Position numbers and translations under genes: made by a program
Part shown: positions 12,619 through 22,125 of the stretch, in pieces
Layout of the letters: each line of letters begins with the position of its first letter
Position numbering within the stretch: position 1 is the first letter of the stretch
Notes under the pieces: generated by a model
Told to the model about the DNA's origin: nothing
The model's database searches: none
What the model saw: the letters and a program-made list of their open reading frames with translations, nothing else
Source: Polynucleobacter necessarius
GTDB lineage: Bacteria > Pseudomonadota > Gammaproteobacteria > Burkholderiales > Burkholderiaceae
Assembly (NCBI RefSeq): GCF_900096765.1
Contig: NZ_LT615228.1
Span: 1,742,669 to 1,806,668, forward strand
Direction of reading: 5' to 3'
DNA: 64,000 nucleotides

Positions 12619-13428
12619 ATGGATACGATCTTTTTTATTATCTCGAAAGTAGCGCAGTTCTGTATTGAGCCACTGAACTGGGTCATTATTTTTGTTTTAC
12701 TAAGCCTATTGTTCTTATCCCTTCGAAAGTCACATTTGTGTCGTAGGTTTTTGATTTTGGCGCTAATGGATTTATTAGTCGTGGGGTGGTTGCCAAGCTC
12801 GGAATTACCCCTAAGAAGTCTTGAGGATGCAGTAGGCAAGTCTTCTTTGGCTAATCTTTCTGAGGATGAAATTGGGGGCATCATTATTTTGGGTGGTGCG
12901 ATTGAAGGCGGCCAGATTGCTCTCGATCGCGGGGAGATCTCTATCTACTCTTCGGCAGAGAGAGTGACAAAAGCGTTTGAGCTCATTCGTAAGTTTCCAA
13001 ATTTGCCGTTTATCTTCAGTGGCTACTCTGGGCGACTGAATCCCAAGGGGATATCAGAAGCAGATGCTTTTAAGCAACTAATTGCCGAACAAGGATTGCC
13101 GGATAAGAACGCGCACTGTGAAAATCAGTCGCGTAATACTTATGAGAATGTGCTGTACATGAAGCCAATGATTGAAAATTTGGGCTCCAAAACTGAGGCG
13201 CAAGCTCTAAAGCCTTGGCTCATCATTACCTCTGCCTCATCTATGTACCGTTCAGCCAAGATCTTTGAAAAACAGGGAATAGCCATAATTCCGGTGCCGG
13301 TCGATTATCAGACGGCAAATCAGCCACAATGGCGCTCTTTTGATCTTGAGGATGGTGCAAAAAACTGGAATCGCTTGATGCACGAGCTGGTTGGGCTTTT
13401 GGCTTATTGGATTACCGGAAAAATCTAG
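12619..13428 (+). CDS. YdcF/ElyC-like DUF218 membrane protein
   Basis: Predicted inner-membrane protein with a DUF218 (YdcF-like) domain. From ATG 12619 the N-terminus has two hydrophobic segments (about residues 15-30 and 40-55). The DUF218 core follows: GIIILGGAIEGG, then AERVTKAFELIRKFP, then FSGYSGR, then NTYENVLYMKP, and LIITSASSMYRSAKIFEKQG. ElyC-type relatives act in envelope and peptidoglycan-precursor homeostasis, but the biochemical role is not settled. The reading frame is open further upstream (to 12493), but that part overlaps phrB and looks non-coding. 269 residues. Confidence 0.8.
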   Translation: MDTIFFIISKVAQFCIEPLNWVIIFVLLSLLFLSLRKSHLCRRFLILALMDLLVVGWLPSSELPLRSLEDAVGKSSLANLSEDEIGGIIILGGAIEGGQIALDRGEISIYSSAERVTKAFELIRKFPNLPFIFSGYSGRLNPKGISEADAFKQLIAEQGLPDKNAHCENQSRNTYENVLYMKPMIENLGSKTEAQALKPWLIITSASSMYRSAKIFEKQGIAIIPVPVDYQTANQPQWRSFDLEDGAKNWNRLMHELVGLLAYWITGKI

Positions 13429-13502
13429 ATATTCGGTAAAATGAAGCTATATGACTACGGCCAAAAAAAAAGCAAGCCCCCTCTGATGCACACTCTGGGT
13501 CT

Positions 13503-13952
13503 TTGATTTCCTATTCGGCCGACCACCTCGCAAACCAATTTCTCATCGCCATGCCAGGCATGGTGGACGCAAATTTTTCTGGCTCGGTGATTTACCTCTT
13601 TGAGCACAATGAGCGTGGCTTTGTATTGCATGAATCTAATCCGCATCTTGCATATAGCTCCTCATTAATCATTCCGGGCGGCCTGACGATGACTACCTCT
13701 AAGGATGTGCTAGAGGCAGTGGCTGCTGGGAATGGCCCGAGAAAATTTTTGATGACTTTAGGTTATGCAGGTTGGGGTGCTGGTCAGCTGGAAGAGGAGA
13801 TTACCCTGAACGGTTGGATGAATGTGCCCTTATCTCGAGAGCAAATGATGGAGATTATTTTTAATACTCCTCCAAGTCAGCGCTACGAAAAAACAATGGG
13901 TCATCTCGGGTTTGACTTATCACATCTTTCGGGTGAGGCGGGACATGCCTGA
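13503..13952 (+). CDS. yqgE: YqgE/AlgH family protein (5' end possibly frameshifted)
   Basis: A single-domain DUF179 protein; function unknown, although the gene is often paired with ruvX as here. Diagnostic parts are NQFLIAMPGM near the N-terminus, VIYLFEHNERG, and LGYAGWGAGQLEEEI in the second half. The only start in this frame near the conserved core is TTG at 13503. An ATG at 13451 with a lysine-rich leader is out of frame and would join if the A9 run at 13463-13471 had eight A residues. The conserved domain itself is complete either way. It overlaps ruvX by eight bases. Confidence 0.82.
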   Translation: MISYSADHLANQFLIAMPGMVDANFSGSVIYLFEHNERGFVLHESNPHLAYSSSLIIPGGLTMTTSKDVLEAVAAGNGPRKFLMTLGYAGWGAGQLEEEITLNGWMNVPLSREQMMEIIFNTPPSQRYEKTMGHLGFDLSHLSGEAGHA

Positions 13953-14376
13953 TTCCAACGGTGCGCCCTTTACTAAGCCAGTCACAGTCATGGCCTTTGA
14001 CTATGGAACCCGTAGAGTTGGCGTTGCGATTGGTAATTCTGTAGTACGTGCTGGACAGGCTTTAAAAACTATCTCTGCACCCAGTGGCGATACATTGTTT
14101 TTGGAGATTAAGAACTTGCTGGCGGAATGGCAGCCAGATCAGTTGGTGGTGGGTCGCCCAGTGCATCCTGATGGTGCTGAGCATGAAATGACAGCTAAAG
14201 CCACACGATTTGGCAATCAGCTACACGGTCGCTTTGCTTTGCCGGTATTTTGGGTCGATGAGCGTTATACCTCGGCCATTTTGGAGGCGGACGCTAAGAT
14301 GCGGGACAATCTAGATGCTCAATCTGCTGCTCTGATTTTGGAGCAGTATTTTGCAGAAAATGAATTGCATCAATAG
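13945..14376 (+). CDS. ruvX: Holliday junction resolvase-like RuvX (YqgF), 16S pre-rRNA nuclease
   Basis: RNase H-fold nuclease implicated in 5' end maturation of 16S rRNA and, by fold, in Holliday-junction resolution. It has MAFDYGTRRVGVAIGN near the N-terminus, QLVVGRPVHPDG in the middle and VDERYTSAILEA with the acidic active-site residues near residue 115. At 143 residues it is normal for the family. The start ATG 13945 lies within the last codons of yqgE, preceded by GAGGCGGG, so translation is probably coupled. Confidence 0.93.
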   Translation: MPDSNGAPFTKPVTVMAFDYGTRRVGVAIGNSVVRAGQALKTISAPSGDTLFLEIKNLLAEWQPDQLVVGRPVHPDGAEHEMTAKATRFGNQLHGRFALPVFWVDERYTSAILEADAKMRDNLDAQSAALILEQYFAENELHQ

Positions 14377-14406
14377 TTTTAAATTGAGAAGCGCTGGAAT
14401 AGAAGA

Positions 14407-14910
14407 ATGAACGCTGAATCGTTATATGAAAAGTTGCTGGCAGCATTGCGCAATAGAGCGCAATCAGGAGAATTTGAGCTTGCCGGCTTAGCTATGGGTG
14501 GCGCATGGATTGCAGAACGTCTGGCGAAAGATCTTGCCCTATCTCGCTATGGCGTAATTAATGTGGCTTTTCATCGGGATGATTATGCTGAAAAAGGAAT
14601 GACAGCCTTGCGCACAGCTAGCACTATGACAACTCATCTCCCTTTTGATGTCAATGGTGCAAATATTGTTTTAATTGACGATGTGTTGTTTACTGGCAGA
14701 ACAGTACGAGCGGCTCTCAATGAGTTATTTGATTTTGGTCGCCCTGCACAAGTCGAATTGATGGTACTAGCAGATCGTGGTAACCGTGAGCTACCGGTAG
14801 CAGCAAATTTTGTAGGTGAAGAGGTGCAAATTCCTGAGAACCAAATTTTAGTTTTAGAAAAAAACGTTGACGGGAAATTCACTTTTCAGCTGGAGGAGCG
14901 TGAACAATGA
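14407..14910 (+). CDS. pyrR: Bifunctional pyr operon regulator / uracil phosphoribosyltransferase
   Basis: Phosphoribosyltransferase-fold protein. In Gram-positive bacteria PyrR binds pyr mRNA; in proteobacteria it is usually named for homology and has uracil phosphoribosyltransferase activity. The PRPP-binding motif [12 protein letters not shown] is at residues 88-99, and VAFHRDDY is the other conserved segment. At 167 residues it is of normal length. Its stop overlaps the pyrB start (ATGA), a strong sign of a pyrRB operon. No anti-terminator structure was recognised in front of it. Confidence 0.92.
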   Translation: MNAESLYEKLLAALRNRAQSGEFELAGLAMGGAWIAERLAKDLALSRYGVINVAFHRDDYAEKGMTALRTASTMTTHLPFDVNGANIVLIDDVLFTGRTVRAALNELFDFGRPAQVELMVLADRGNRELPVAANFVGEEVQIPENQILVLEKNVDGKFTFQLEEREQ

Positions 14911-15875
14911 TTTCTGGAGCTAATGTGGTGAACCAATTTAACTCTGCTGGAGAGCTCACCCACCTTCTAACATTAGAGGGTTTACCTAAAGAGCAAATCT
15001 TGCATATTTTGGATACCGCACAGCAGTTTGTGAGCGTGACAGATCCCTCCAGAGAGGTCAAGAAAGTTCCCTTGCTACGCGGTAAGAGTGTTTTTAATCT
15101 TTTCTTTGAAAACTCTACGCGTACCAGAACAACATTTGAGATAGCTGCCAAGCGATTGTCAGCTGATGTGATTAATTTAGATATCTCCACTTCGTCAACA
15201 GCCAAAGGCGAGAGTCTGCTCGATACGATTGATAATCTTGTGGCTATGCGAGCAGATATTTTTGTAGTGCGCCATAGTGTCTCAAAAGCGCCGATTGAAA
15301 TTGCTAATCATGTGCCATCCCATGTGCATGTGGTCAATGCTGGCGATGGCAGTCATCAGCATCCGACGCAAGGTTTGCTCGATATGTACACCATGCGCCA
15401 TTTTAAGCAGCAGTTCAAAGGCTTGAAGGTTGCGATTGTGGGTGACATTGTTCATAGTCGTGTTGCTAAATCCAATATTCATGCATTGACCACTTTAGGT
15501 TGTGAAGATATCCGCGCAATTGGTCCAGAAAGTCTCTTGCCAAGCGACTTGGATATGTTGGGCGTCAAGGTCTATCACAGCATGGAGGAGGGCTTGAAGG
15601 ATGTCGACGTAGTGATGACTCTGCGTATTCAGAAAGAGCGCATGGAAGCCGGTCAAGTGCCGGAAGGTGATGCGTTTTTTAGACAATATGGCCTTACGCC
15701 ATCACGCTTAGCCTTGGCAAAGTCTGATGCGATCGTGGTGCACCCTGGCCCAATGAATCGTGGTGTAGAAATTGACTCAGCTGTTGCTGATGGGCCGCAA
15801 TCAGTGATTCTGAATCAGGTCACCTTTGGCATTGCAGTACGTATGGCAGTGATGTCAATTGTTGCTGGAAACTAA
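14907..15875 (+). CDS. pyrB: Aspartate carbamoyltransferase catalytic subunit
   Basis: Condenses carbamoyl phosphate with aspartate, the committed step of pyrimidine synthesis. The carbamoyl-phosphate loop STRTRTT is at residues 70-76, with [11 protein letters not shown] and [11 protein letters not shown] further on. It has 322 residues. The ATG at 14907 overlaps the pyrR stop by four bases. In related genomes a dihydroorotase-like gene (pyrC/pyrX) often follows pyrB. Here a glycosyltransferase starts 22 bases later, so the pyr operon appears to be cut short by the polysaccharide region. Confidence 0.96.
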   Translation: MISGANVVNQFNSAGELTHLLTLEGLPKEQILHILDTAQQFVSVTDPSREVKKVPLLRGKSVFNLFFENSTRTRTTFEIAAKRLSADVINLDISTSSTAKGESLLDTIDNLVAMRADIFVVRHSVSKAPIEIANHVPSHVHVVNAGDGSHQHPTQGLLDMYTMRHFKQQFKGLKVAIVGDIVHSRVAKSNIHALTTLGCEDIRAIGPESLLPSDLDMLGVKVYHSMEEGLKDVDVVMTLRIQKERMEAGQVPEGDAFFRQYGLTPSRLALAKSDAIVVHPGPMNRGVEIDSAVADGPQSVILNQVTFGIAVRMAVMSIVAGN

Positions 15876-15896
15876 TTAGTTCAACTGGAATCACTA

Positions 15897-17252
15897 GTGA
15901 GTATTGAGAGCATCAACATTCCCAAAGTAGCAGAAAAAAAGCGCTGGTTAATTCTGTCACATGCCTTCAATATGGATGGACGCGCTGCTAGTCTGACTAT
16001 TACCGACAAAATTCCCTATCTCTTAGAGGCAGGGGTAGAGCCTATCGTTTTCAGTGCGATTACTGGATTGAAGGATGATCGTTTTCCGCACTATCAATTT
16101 ATTGCTTGGGGTCCATCAGGATTTCGATTTGATTTTCGACATTGGGTGGCCAATCAATATGGAAGAGGTCTAATATACAAGTTACTCACCACAACGGTAT
16201 CTATCCTGCTGGCGCCATTCATTGCTGTTGAGAAATTGGTATTGGGTTATTCAAGTCAGTGGTCTTGGACATTGCCTGCCTTTGTTTGCGGATACCTTCT
16301 TATTCGAAGCGGTAAGGTTGACGTTATTTACTCTATTGGTAGCGCATGGTCAGCACATTGGGCTGGGGTATTGTTAAAGCGAGCAACTGGCTTGCCATTG
16401 ATTTCTGAGGTGCACGATCCAATGGTGATTCGCAAGAGTCCAGATGATCAAGGATTTGAAAAACCTAAAAACCGTGATGCGCGCTTTCGACACTACTTAG
16501 AAAGCCAGCTGTGTAAATACTCTGATTACGTTTGGTGGTTCACTCAGGGAGCTTTGCACTACGCTAAGGTTCGAAATCCCAATCTTAATACCCCCGGTAA
16601 TGCAAAAGGATTTGTGGTGATGCCTGGAGCTAATCCCCCGGGTAATATGGGTGAAAAGATACGCCATCAATATGGTGAGTATTTGAATCTTTGTCACTTT
16701 GGATCCTTGGCAAATGATCGCTCTCTAGCGATTATTTTGAATGCGGCAAATAGTCTTTTTGTAAAATACCCAGAGGCTCGAAAACATTTACGAGTTCATG
16801 CTTATGGAGCGCCTTTGGATACCCTATCAGTTCAGGTAATTGAGGCTTACGGTTATCAGGATATCTTATTAGCGCATGGCCGCCTAGAAAAAGATCCGCT
16901 CACTGGAAAATCTGGCCGTGAGCAGGTTGCACAGAGGATGCAGGAAGCGGATGTCTTGATTTTGCTTCACGGAAATGATGAGTGGTGTGCGGAATATATT
17001 CCCTCCAAGTTCTATGACTACCTATGGTCAGGAAGACCAATTTGGGGAATTACACATCGCAACCCACAGCTAGACAAGATGTTGCTCAATCGCAACTCTT
17101 ATCTGAGTGCAGATGGTGACGATCCCGGCATTGCAATGGCCTTGGAAAAAATCTGGGTAGATTGGCAGCAAAAGCAACTGATCCAGCCTATCTGGCAACC
17201 TATTGGAGTAGATCAGGCTGTTAGCACTATCCTTTTACATATTGCTGAATAA
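15897..17252 (+). CDS. GT-B fold glycosyltransferase (family 4-like)
   Basis: Predicted glycosyltransferase of the surface-polysaccharide region. The N-terminal half (RWLILSHAFNMDGRAASLT) looks like the acceptor-binding Rossmann domain. The C-terminal half has GAYGAPLDTLS-like and the donor-site pattern EYIPSKFYDYLWSGRPIWGI, typical of GT-B enzymes. A hydrophobic stretch around residues 100-120 may contact the membrane. The start is GTG 15897, only 22 bases after pyrB. Substrate and linkage cannot be read from the sequence. Confidence 0.75.
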   Translation: MSIESINIPKVAEKKRWLILSHAFNMDGRAASLTITDKIPYLLEAGVEPIVFSAITGLKDDRFPHYQFIAWGPSGFRFDFRHWVANQYGRGLIYKLLTTTVSILLAPFIAVEKLVLGYSSQWSWTLPAFVCGYLLIRSGKVDVIYSIGSAWSAHWAGVLLKRATGLPLISEVHDPMVIRKSPDDQGFEKPKNRDARFRHYLESQLCKYSDYVWWFTQGALHYAKVRNPNLNTPGNAKGFVVMPGANPPGNMGEKIRHQYGEYLNLCHFGSLANDRSLAIILNAANSLFVKYPEARKHLRVHAYGAPLDTLSVQVIEAYGYQDILLAHGRLEKDPLTGKSGREQVAQRMQEADVLILLHGNDEWCAEYIPSKFYDYLWSGRPIWGITHRNPQLDKMLLNRNSYLSADGDDPGIAMALEKIWVDWQQKQLIQPIWQPIGVDQAVSTILLHIAE

Positions 17253-17262
17253 AAGGTCGGCC

Positions 17263-18162
17263 TTGAAAGAAATTATCCTGTATTGCAAATCCTACCGTAA
17301 AGATTTTTTACGGCTAAAGCGTTTATTGCAATCGATTACCACCCATAATAGTGATGAAATATCAGTATATGTTTCTACGCCCAGCGCCGACCATGCTCTA
17401 TTGGTAGAGCTGGTAGGTAATCAGGGATATGAGTGGGTTTCTGACGAATCTATTTTGCTAGCTAATAGGAAGGCGCCAGAAGGAATTGAGCGGAATAAAT
17501 CAGGTAGTTTGACTCAGCAAATTATTAAGTCAGAATTTTGGCGCTTAGGCTTATGTCAAAACTATGTTTGCTTAGATTCTGATTGTATTTTTATCAAAGA
17601 TTTTTATCGATCTGATTTTTTAGCGGAAGATGGAAACCCATATACCGTCATCTATCAAAATAAAGAATACTTTCAGCTGGCTATTGACCGTGGATTTGCA
17701 AAAGCACCAAGTCAATTAGTTGCTGAAGGCGATCGGGTAAAAGAATTATTTGGACGTGTTGGGCCGAATTACTATTGCCCCTGCCCACCATTCATTTGGT
17801 CTGCAAAAGTATGGGAGTCCTTGGAGAATCAATTCCTCAATCCCAAAGGAATTACCTTTTGGGATCTTTGTACCCCTGAGCATCCAGAAACCCTTATATA
17901 TTTAGAAGCTTTATTAAAATTCAAAGCTATTCCTCTGTATCCCATTGAGCAGCTCTTTCGTATTTATTACTACGACTGGCACTACTATTTACTCAGACGT
18001 ATTGGTGAAACACCAAAAAAACTCCAGGAGCATTATTTGGGTTTAATTTATCAATCAAGCTGGGATCTTGGTTTGGATTACGGCGCTAGTCAAAAATCAA
18101 TTTTTTCTAGGGCTTTGAAGAAATTGAAGAGACTTAGTCGATATTTGCAAAGTTTTATCTAA
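17263..18162 (+). CDS. DUF6492-like protein, predicted GT-A type glycosyltransferase
   Basis: Soluble protein of about 300 residues opening LKEIILYCKSYRKDFLRLKRLL. A conserved QQIIKSEFWRLG segment is followed by the acidic YVCLDSDCIFI, the latter resembling a metal-binding DxD of GT-A folds. This pattern fits DUF6492, a family found in polysaccharide loci. The chosen start TTG 17263 has AAAAGG six bases upstream; an alternative TTG at 17242 overlaps the previous gene. It is coupled to the next gene by a TAATG overlap. Enzymatic activity is inference. Confidence 0.6.
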   Translation: MKEIILYCKSYRKDFLRLKRLLQSITTHNSDEISVYVSTPSADHALLVELVGNQGYEWVSDESILLANRKAPEGIERNKSGSLTQQIIKSEFWRLGLCQNYVCLDSDCIFIKDFYRSDFLAEDGNPYTVIYQNKEYFQLAIDRGFAKAPSQLVAEGDRVKELFGRVGPNYYCPCPPFIWSAKVWESLENQFLNPKGITFWDLCTPEHPETLIYLEALLKFKAIPLYPIEQLFRIYYYDWHYYLLRRIGETPKKLQEHYLGLIYQSSWDLGLDYGASQKSIFSRALKKLKRLSRYLQSFI

Positions 18163-19082
18163 TGACCGCGACTCCTTTAATTAGCGTGCTGATGCCGGCA
18201 TACAACTCCGAGCTGTATATTGGACAGGCAATTGACAGCATTCTTGGGCAAACGTATCAAAATATTGAGTTGCTTATTTTTGATGATGGCTCAAAGGATG
18301 CGACGCGGGAGATTATTGCTGCTTATAGCGATCCTCGAATTGTGAAAATCTTTGCAGATCAAAACCACGGCGTTGTAAAAGCTCGCAATGAAATGATTGA
18401 TAGGGCTAGCGGCCAATACATTGCTCTAATGGATGCTGATGACATAGCGGATTCGACCCGCTTCGAAAAGCAATTGCATGTCTTGCAAAGCGGTCAATTT
18501 GATTTGATTGGTTGTGCCCAGTGGGTGTTAGATGAATCGTCTGGCAAGATAAAACAATCTAAGGATAAATTTACGGACTCCGATTTAAGGGCTCTCCTAA
18601 CCGTTTATTGTGGGCTTTGTAATTCAGCGATGATGGGCAAAGCAGAAATATTTAAGCAATTTAAATACGATACTTCTATATTGACTTCTGAAGATTACTA
18701 TCTCTGGGTGCAGATGGCTGCAGCTGGATATCGTTTTATGAACCTCAAGGAGCGCTTAATTACTTATAGAAGATATCCTGCTCAGACAAGCTCAGTGCAT
18801 CTAGATAAACTCAAGGTCACAACCCTTGAAGTGCAAAAAAAATACCTAGAGCAGCTTGGAATTGCAGTGGATTGGTATCCGAGACGATTGCCTTGGGCGC
18901 AACGCTTGAAAATTGGCTCAAATTTACTGCGGGAATTAAATCGTCGATTTCCGGGTGTTTCGATTAAGGCCAATTCTGAAATATATGCTCGTTTTCAATA
19001 CCGAAAAAATGGTTTATGGACGCCGCTCAATCGTCTTGAACGCCTAGTAATGGCGCTATGGGCGAGCCACTTGGTCGCTTGA
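18162..19082 (+). CDS. Family 2 glycosyltransferase
   Basis: Inverting GT-A glycosyltransferase with the classic family 2 opening ISVLMPAYNSELYIGQAIDSIL, the nucleotide-binding LLIFDDGSKDAT and the DxD-type ALMDADDIAD. The later TSEDYYLWVQMAAAGYRF carries the likely catalytic base (ED). It has 306 residues and no membrane segment of note. The start overlaps the stop of the previous gene by one base. It is convergent with the following GT remnant, with only 11 bases between their stop codons. Sugar specificity is unknown. Confidence 0.88.
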   Translation: MTATPLISVLMPAYNSELYIGQAIDSILGQTYQNIELLIFDDGSKDATREIIAAYSDPRIVKIFADQNHGVVKARNEMIDRASGQYIALMDADDIADSTRFEKQLHVLQSGQFDLIGCAQWVLDESSGKIKQSKDKFTDSDLRALLTVYCGLCNSAMMGKAEIFKQFKYDTSILTSEDYYLWVQMAAAGYRFMNLKERLITYRRYPAQTSSVHLDKLKVTTLEVQKKYLEQLGIAVDWYPRRLPWAQRLKIGSNLLRELNRRFPGVSIKANSEIYARFQYRKNGLWTPLNRLERLVMALWASHLVA

Positions 19083-19093
19083 CTGTAGGCACG

Positions 19094-20142
19094 TTAGTTT
19101 AAATAAGTCTGTAAGTGCTTTGCAATAGCTTCACTGTCGAGTTCACTCTCTGTACCCGCCACTTCGATTAATTGATTGGTGCCGCGGTAAGAGTGCCACA
19201 TGTGAGGCATGATTTTGACTTGAGAACTTAGCATTCCGGCTAAATGGCTCATACCGCTTTTGGAGCCGATCAGCAGATCTGCATGAAGTAGGTGGTGAAA
19301 AGTACTCATGAAATTGCTATCAATATGCTCATGTACTTCGTAAGGGCTATCCTTAAAATATTCTTTCCATGAGAAGGCTTGTCCGTTTTCAGAATGGTAT
19401 TGACCCTCTTTGCCTTCACTAAAAATGTGAATAGCTAACCTGCCCTTTAGATGTTTAGTGGCAATATTTAGGATTTCTAGATACCAAGCGTCAGGCAGCA
19501 TTCGTGATGAGAGGTCTGAAAATTGGCGTCCAGGCAGTAGATCGCCTCTGCGAATGTGCACGGCAATATTCACTAGATCGGGATTAAAACTTAAAGGTAT
19601 GGGGTAAGATTCTCGAGCTTTTGAGTATGCGTTTATAAGTTTATAAACCAATCCCTTGATGAAGCATATTCATAATCGCCATAACGATTGTTGCTAATCT
19701 TAAAAGCTGTATTGGATTCAGGATGACTTTGAATAAATTGGTCCACTGCCTGATAAATCTCATCATCTGATTGTTCATTCGATGGGATGTGAATTTCAAA
19801 TTCGGGCAGTATGATGAGTTTTATTTCTTTACTTGCAATCTTGCGCTCAATCTCTTCCCGACTTGCTAGCCAGGATTTGGGATTAAGCATTTCATTCAGA
19901 TCATTGCCAATATTGTGGGTTTCATTGGCGCGTCTACCCGTGAGTTTGCGTAGAGATTGTTTTAAATTCCATTTAAAGGAATTTTTATGGGATTTGGAGA
20001 GCTGAGTCTCAGAGTAAGCAAACTGAAGATCGTTTCTAGTTGCAATTTTGATTGCGCGATTAATGATTCCCATCGAGTGCCCGATCCCGGCATCTGGATT
20101 ATCGTAATCGAGCAGATATCTATTGGACTTGATGGAGGTCAT
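19094..20142 (-). pseudogene. Fucosyltransferase-like protein with HxRRGD motif, split by a one-base deletion
   Basis: Two pieces in neighbouring frames read as one protein. The upstream piece (from 20142) has NPDAGIGHSMGIINRAIKIA and ends at SSRDWFINL. The downstream piece has VNIAVHIRRGDLLPG, which resembles the nucleotide-sugar-binding HxRRGD of alpha-1,2 and alpha-1,6 fucosyltransferases, and LLIGSKSGMSHLAGML near the C-terminus. Adding one A to the run at 19645-19647 (one T on the coding strand) would give DWFYKLINAYSKARE through the junction. The two pieces overlap by 19 bases. As it stands the HxRRGD domain lacks its N-terminal partner. Family assignment is by motif only. Confidence 0.65.
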
Positions 20143-21139
20143 TCAAGACTTGATCAATGATTGTTGACACATAGCGAGTAGTATCAAACTCCATTGCTTT
20201 CGGACTTAGTAAAAATGTGCGAATATGATCTTGATACTGAGAGTAACGCTGCTCATTGATGTTTAATAAATAACGATGAACCTCTTCAGTATTTTTGAAG
20301 TCTCTTCTATTAATAAAACACTCTTTGGGTATGTGTTGATCAACTGTATTGGAGCCCCAGTACACTGGAACACATCCAGCAAAGAAGCAATCAAATATTT
20401 TCTCACTAATGTAATCCGGAAGATTGGCAACGTTCTCAAAACAGTAGGCAAATTTTGTTTTTCGATAAACCGTTTCTTTATCAACTACTTCACCAGCATA
20501 GCTTGGAAAGGGCTTATAGCCAAAGAGTTGGCTCGCAACTCGCTTGAGTCGTCTTTCTATTTTTTCGGAGGCAGTAAAAGCGGGCGCTGGTTTATTCCAG
20601 CCAAGGCCATAAAGCGAAAAATATTCTGGTGCATTTTTTTCATACCAGCGAATAACATTAATCCGTTCTTTATAAAGATCATTATCAAGGCCGGGAGGAA
20701 ATGCTTTATTAGCATTAATAATGCTGGAGAAAATTGGTCTGTCTATAAATGAGGGAGTTGCTTTGCTTTGTATCTGATTCGGTATGAAGACGTGGCTCAC
20801 ATTCGGAAGCGCAGCAAGATCTGTATTCCAGCTAAATACCCTATTAAACGTTTTTAGGTAGTGTAAATCTCTATTTAGTGGGCAAATATAGGGGTTTTCA
20901 GTGGCGATAAGATACTTACGGCCAGAAACTGGCTCTAGCATCTGCCCATCATGGAAAATACTGAAAGCAATGTCTCTGCCTTTATTGACGTCTGGATTAT
21001 TGAGCTCAATCCCGCGCTTTAGAAATTCCGCCCTCAATAATCTATTGGTAAAGGTTGGGTTATAGGTATGATGTCTATCAATTTCCTCAAAAGAGGCATT
21101 TTTTACCCTATCGGGTTGATAGTAATTGGCAAATAACAT
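20120..21139 (-). CDS. Family 10 glycosyltransferase (alpha-1,3/1,4-fucosyltransferase type)
   Basis: Predicted GDP-fucose-dependent fucosyltransferase. The GT10 signature is clear at residues 230-262 (FAYCFEN, then PDYISEKIFDCFFAGCVPVYWGS), close to the alpha-1,3-fucosyltransferases of Helicobacter and eukaryotes. The N-terminal domain has ATENPYICPLNRD. It has 339 residues. Its stop overlaps the start of the broken HxRRGD gene by 23 bases, so the two were probably an operon. The start codon is only five bases from that of the divergent gene at 21145. GDP-fucose could come from the manC and gmd genes of this window, but no GDP-fucose synthase is seen here. Confidence 0.82.
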   Translation of the reverse strand: MLFANYYQPDRVKNASFEEIDRHHTYNPTFTNRLLRAEFLKRGIELNNPDVNKGRDIAFSIFHDGQMLEPVSGRKYLIATENPYICPLNRDLHYLKTFNRVFSWNTDLAALPNVSHVFIPNQIQSKATPSFIDRPIFSSIINANKAFPPGLDNDLYKERINVIRWYEKNAPEYFSLYGLGWNKPAPAFTASEKIERRLKRVASQLFGYKPFPSYAGEVVDKETVYRKTKFAYCFENVANLPDYISEKIFDCFFAGCVPVYWGSNTVDQHIPKECFINRRDFKNTEEVHRYLLNINEQRYSQYQDHIRTFLLSPKAMEFDTTRYVSTIIDQVLNDLHQVQ

Positions 21140-21144
21140 TATTT

Positions 21145-22087
21145 ATGGCTTTAATCAAATCCCCTCGCACTGCGCGCAAGGCAATTGAAGATTCCAAGAT
21201 ACTCTTGGCAGGACCAGTGAGAAATGTGGCGCATACGATTCAAAATGAAGTTAAAACCCTAGAAGCAGGCCTTGGTAATTTTAAAGAAATTCACTGTTTT
21301 GTTGTCGAGAGCGATTCTAGTGATGATACCGTGAAAAAATTAGAGGAACTACGGGGTCAGATTAAAAACTTCTCATTTGTGACTGTGGGTAATTTAAGTC
21401 AAAAATACCCGCGTCGTACGGATCGCGCATAGCCTTGTGTCGTAATTTGATTGTTGATGAAGTGGCTAATAATCCTCAGTTTGCCGATATTGATTATGTT
21501 GCCATGGCTGATCTTGACGGTATGAATGCTTTAGTTACGCCCGCAAAAATAGCTCAATGTTGGGAGGTTGATGAGCCGTGGGATGTTATTACCGCTAATC
21601 AATTGGGTGAATACTACGATATTTGGGGGCTTAGTCATCCATACTGGAATCCAATCGATTGCTGGGAGCAAAAACGTCATTTGGAAAATATATTGGGTGA
21701 TAAGGCGGCAGAAAATATTGCCGTAGTATGTAAGCAGTCGCCCATCGATCCTCGCGCTGATTTAATAGAGGTTGATTCTGCTTTTGGTGGTCTTGGCATC
21801 TATACGCGCGAAGCTTTTCTAGCCGGTCGTTATGCTGGAACCGATGATCAAGCTGGCGGCATTGACGTTGCTGATCACATCCCATTTCACCGGGATTTGA
21901 AAAATAAAGGCTATCGTATTTTTATTAATCCAGCCCTTATTAATTGTGACAAAACGCCTGGAGGTGGGGTAAGCAGCCTGTATTACCCAAGCCTAGGGGC
22001 GGTTTAAAATTAGTTCAGAAATTAGGTATCGTGTTGTTTGGTAAAAAACGCTTAAATAAGTACCTCCAGATGATGCAAACACCATAA
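21145..22087 (+). pseudogene. Glycosyltransferase (GT2/CAP59-like) broken by two frameshifts
   Basis: Three consecutive frames make one protein. The first (from ATG 21145) has the GT-A start GPVRNVAHTIQNEVKTLEAG and FVVESDSSDDTV, and ends after PRRTDRA at 21432. Removing two bases of GCGC near 21425-21428 gives RTDRIALCRNLIVDEV and continues into YVAMADLDGMNAL (likely DxD site) and DSAFGGLGIYTREAF. That frame ends at 22007. Adding one base near 21983 continues it to SLYLPKPRGGLKLV and a basic tail ending MMQTP at 22087. The gene cannot give a full-length product as written. The donor sugar is unknown. Confidence 0.7.
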
Positions 22088-22125
22088 CTTGATGACCCAT
22101 TTAATAATTTAATAAAGTTAATGTA

